Shown here: one piece after another, positions 39,601-42,600 of the stretch | Layout of the letters: each line of letters opens with the position of its first letter | How positions within the stretch are numbered: the first letter of the stretch is position 1 | From: Lentisphaerae bacterium ADurb.BinA184 | Lineage (GTDB): Bacteria; Verrucomicrobiota; Lentisphaeria; Oligosphaerales; MVZH01 | DNA length: 45,454 bases | NCBI GenBank assembly: GCA_002068325.1 | Contig: MVZH01000006.1 | Span: forward strand, 1-45,454 | Direction of reading: 5' to 3' | The notes under the pieces: model-generated | Told to the model about the DNA's origin: nothing | Seen by the model: only the letters and a program-made list of their open reading frames with translations | The model's database searches: none | Position numbers and translations under genes: made by a program

Positions 39601-42600
39601 GATTTTCGACGGGATCCGCAGCCGCTCGGTGCGGGTGTAGGTATGCCCGGCCACCAGCGGCTGCCCGTAGGTGAACCGGCCCAGATCGAGGGCGCCGCTC
39701 ATGCTCCCGTTGGGCGCCAGGTAGACCGTGTCGTACCACGGGTTGGGCACCGTGTCCGGCCCGTTGTTGCGCACCGTCCACGTCACGTCAACTTCCGTGC
39801 TGTCTTGGGCCGCGGTCGGGCCGCCCACCACCATCATCTCGAGGTCGAACGACGGCGGCGGAATGTAGGTGACCGCCAGCGCCCCCGAATGATTCGAGTT
39901 GTTGCCAGTGTAGATGAACTCGAACGGCCCGCCGGTCGAGACAAACACATAGTACGTGCCCGAGGCGTTGGACGGCAGCTTGACCTGCGCGGTGCGCACA
40001 TAGCTGTCGCCCGCCGCCAGTACGCCGACGTGGTTGAGGCTGACCAGGTCCACGCGGCCGCCGCCGTTAGCGTCGCGCGCCAGCCAGACCTGATCGTTCC
40101 AGTCGCCGCTGCTGGTGCGCCCGATGCCGAGGTTCGAGACCGACCAGTTGACCGTGATGGTGCCGCCGTTGACACTGGCCGCGTCGGCGGCGACCTCGTC
40201 CACCACCAGGTCGGCGTAGGGCTGCGTCATCACGTCAACCGGATGCCCGGGGCCGGCGACGTTGGCCGCCGCGTCCGTGTACTCGTAGACGACATTGGCC
40301 GCGTCCACCTGCACGAAGAGGTAGTAGCGGCCGGAGAACGCCGCCGGGAGCATGAGGATGCGGCTCTCCTCGTAGCGGGTGCCCACCGGCATCGCACCGG
40401 TGTGCGTGAACTCGCCCACCAGGCGGTCGTTGCCCGAGAGCGTCTGGTCGCTCGACAGCCACACCCGATCCTTCCAAGTCTCGACGCGGCCGGGCCCCGT
40501 GCCCATGTTGGTCACCGCCCACGACACCGTGAGGTCAACCGGGTCGCCGATGAGGATGTCCTGGCAGGCGACGTCGGAGACCAGCAGGTCGGCGTAGGGC
40601 GCCAGGCTGACCGTGATGCCGGCCGAGGCGCCGGCGTTGTTGTTCTCGGCGGCCCCCGACTCGATGACCGCGCCGCCGGCGTCGGCGACCACGATCAGGT
40701 AGTAGGTGCCCGTGATGCCGTCCGGCAGCGTGACCGTGCTCTGGGTTGCGGACTCCGCAAGGGCGGCCAGCGTGCCGTTGTGCGCGACTTCCTTCAGAAG
40801 CGTGTCATTGGCTGAATAGGCCGCGTCGGTCGAGAGGTAGAGGCGGTCGTTCCAGGTTGCGGTCGAGGGGCCGGTGCCGGCGTTGCGCACGGTCCAGTCG
40901 ACCGGGATGGTGTCGCCGGAGAGGGCGGTGGGGTTGAGGATGACGGCGCTGACAACCAGGTCGGGGTGCGTGAGCGGGAACGTTCCGGTCGAGGCGGCCG
41001 TGTTGTTGAGCTCGCCTCCGCGCTCGTAGAGCTGCTGGTCGGCGTCGGTCACGATGACGATGCGGTAGGCGCCGTCGCCGCGCACCGGCATGGTCAGGGT
41101 CTCGGTGCGGGTGTAGGCCTGGTTGGACGCCAGTTCGTCGCCGCCCGGGCGGGTGAAGGTGCCCAGTAGCGTGGCGCCGTTCAGGGTGCCGTCAGTGGAG
41201 AAGTAGACCTTGTCCTTCCAGGCACCGGTGGCCGGCCCGGCGCCGAGGTTGCGCACCGTCCAGCTGACCGCGGCCGGCTGGCTGATCGCCGCGGACGCGG
41301 GCAGGACAATGCCCTCGACGGCCAGGTCGGGGACGTCGGCGAGGACGATGGCGGTGACCGTCTCGCAGCGGCCGGCGTTGGCGACCACATCGGCCTCGGG
41401 GACCTGGCTGAGCACGTCGGTCTGGACAAACACGTAGTACGGCCCGCCGGCCGCCAGGTCGTAGGGCACGGTGATGCTGCGCAACTCGGCGTAGCCTTCG
41501 CCGGCCGCCAGGGCGCCGCTGTGCGCGTAGGTGCCGATCAGCACGTCGCCGCCGAAGACGTCGTCGTTGGACAGATAGACACGGTCGGACCAGGCGCTCG
41601 CTGTGGTCGCCGACGAACCCAGGTTCTCAACCCGCCAAGTGACCGCAATCGGCTGCCCCGAGAGCGCCGCCGGCGGGGCGGTGACCAGCGTCACGCCAAG
41701 GTCGGGCGACTGGATGAACACCGGCACGGCGCGGACGTTGTTGGCCTCGTCGGTCTCAACCTGGCGGTCGGTGGCGTCGGTGACGATGAGCACGAAGGCG
41801 TTGCCCGCGACCCCGCCGGCCGGGATGGTGACCGACGTGGCCGGCGAGTACGTGGCGCCCGCCGCCAGGCCGGTATGCGCGGCCGCGTCATAGGTCTTCA
41901 GCAACGTGTCGCCGGCGTTCAGCGTGTCGTCGGCGGAGAGGTAGATGCGGTCGCTCCAGGTGCCGCGGGCGGGGCTTGAGGGCGCGCCGTTCGCGACCGT
42001 CCATTCCACCGGCAAAGCCCCGCCCCAGGCTGCGGAATCCGCAACCGTGGCGGCGGTGACGGCGAGGTCGGGGGGAGGCTCCTGCAGCGCTACGTTGGCG
42101 GTCACGTTGTCAAGGCCCCAGCTCTCGTCACCAGTTCCCTGCAGGCCGATGCCGGAGAAGCGCGCCACCAGCGAACCGGCGGTATGCGGGAAGGTGAAGA
42201 CCAGGTGGTAGACGGCGTCCTTGGGCTGACCGCTCCACGTGTAGCCCAGAGTATTGGATTCGGTCGCGCCCGTGTAGGCCGCGACGCTCGGGCCGGGGTA
42301 GGCGCGCGGGAACGACTGGCTGCCGTAGACGGAGAAGGTGGCGTGCACCAACTGCGGGCCGTTGTCCACGCTCAAGTCCCACACGTCGGGGCCGCTGCTC
42401 GTCGTGCTGCCATCCCAGCTCTGGATGACGTAAAGGTCGAAGGCGAGGGTGACATGCGAGTGCTCGGGCAGGCCGTGCACCGAGAGCGTCACGGTGCCGC
42501 TGCTGAACAGGCCGAGGAATGTGCGCCCACCGGCCGGCGTTGTGCTGACGGTTGTGTTCGACCACTCAGGGGCGGCAGCGCCGGACTCGAGGGTGTCCGC

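Noticed and set aside
32557..40815. Further long plus-strand frames antisense to the propeller and CARDB regions
   Set aside because: Same explanation: no independent coding evidence; the opposite strand carries recognisable domains throughout.
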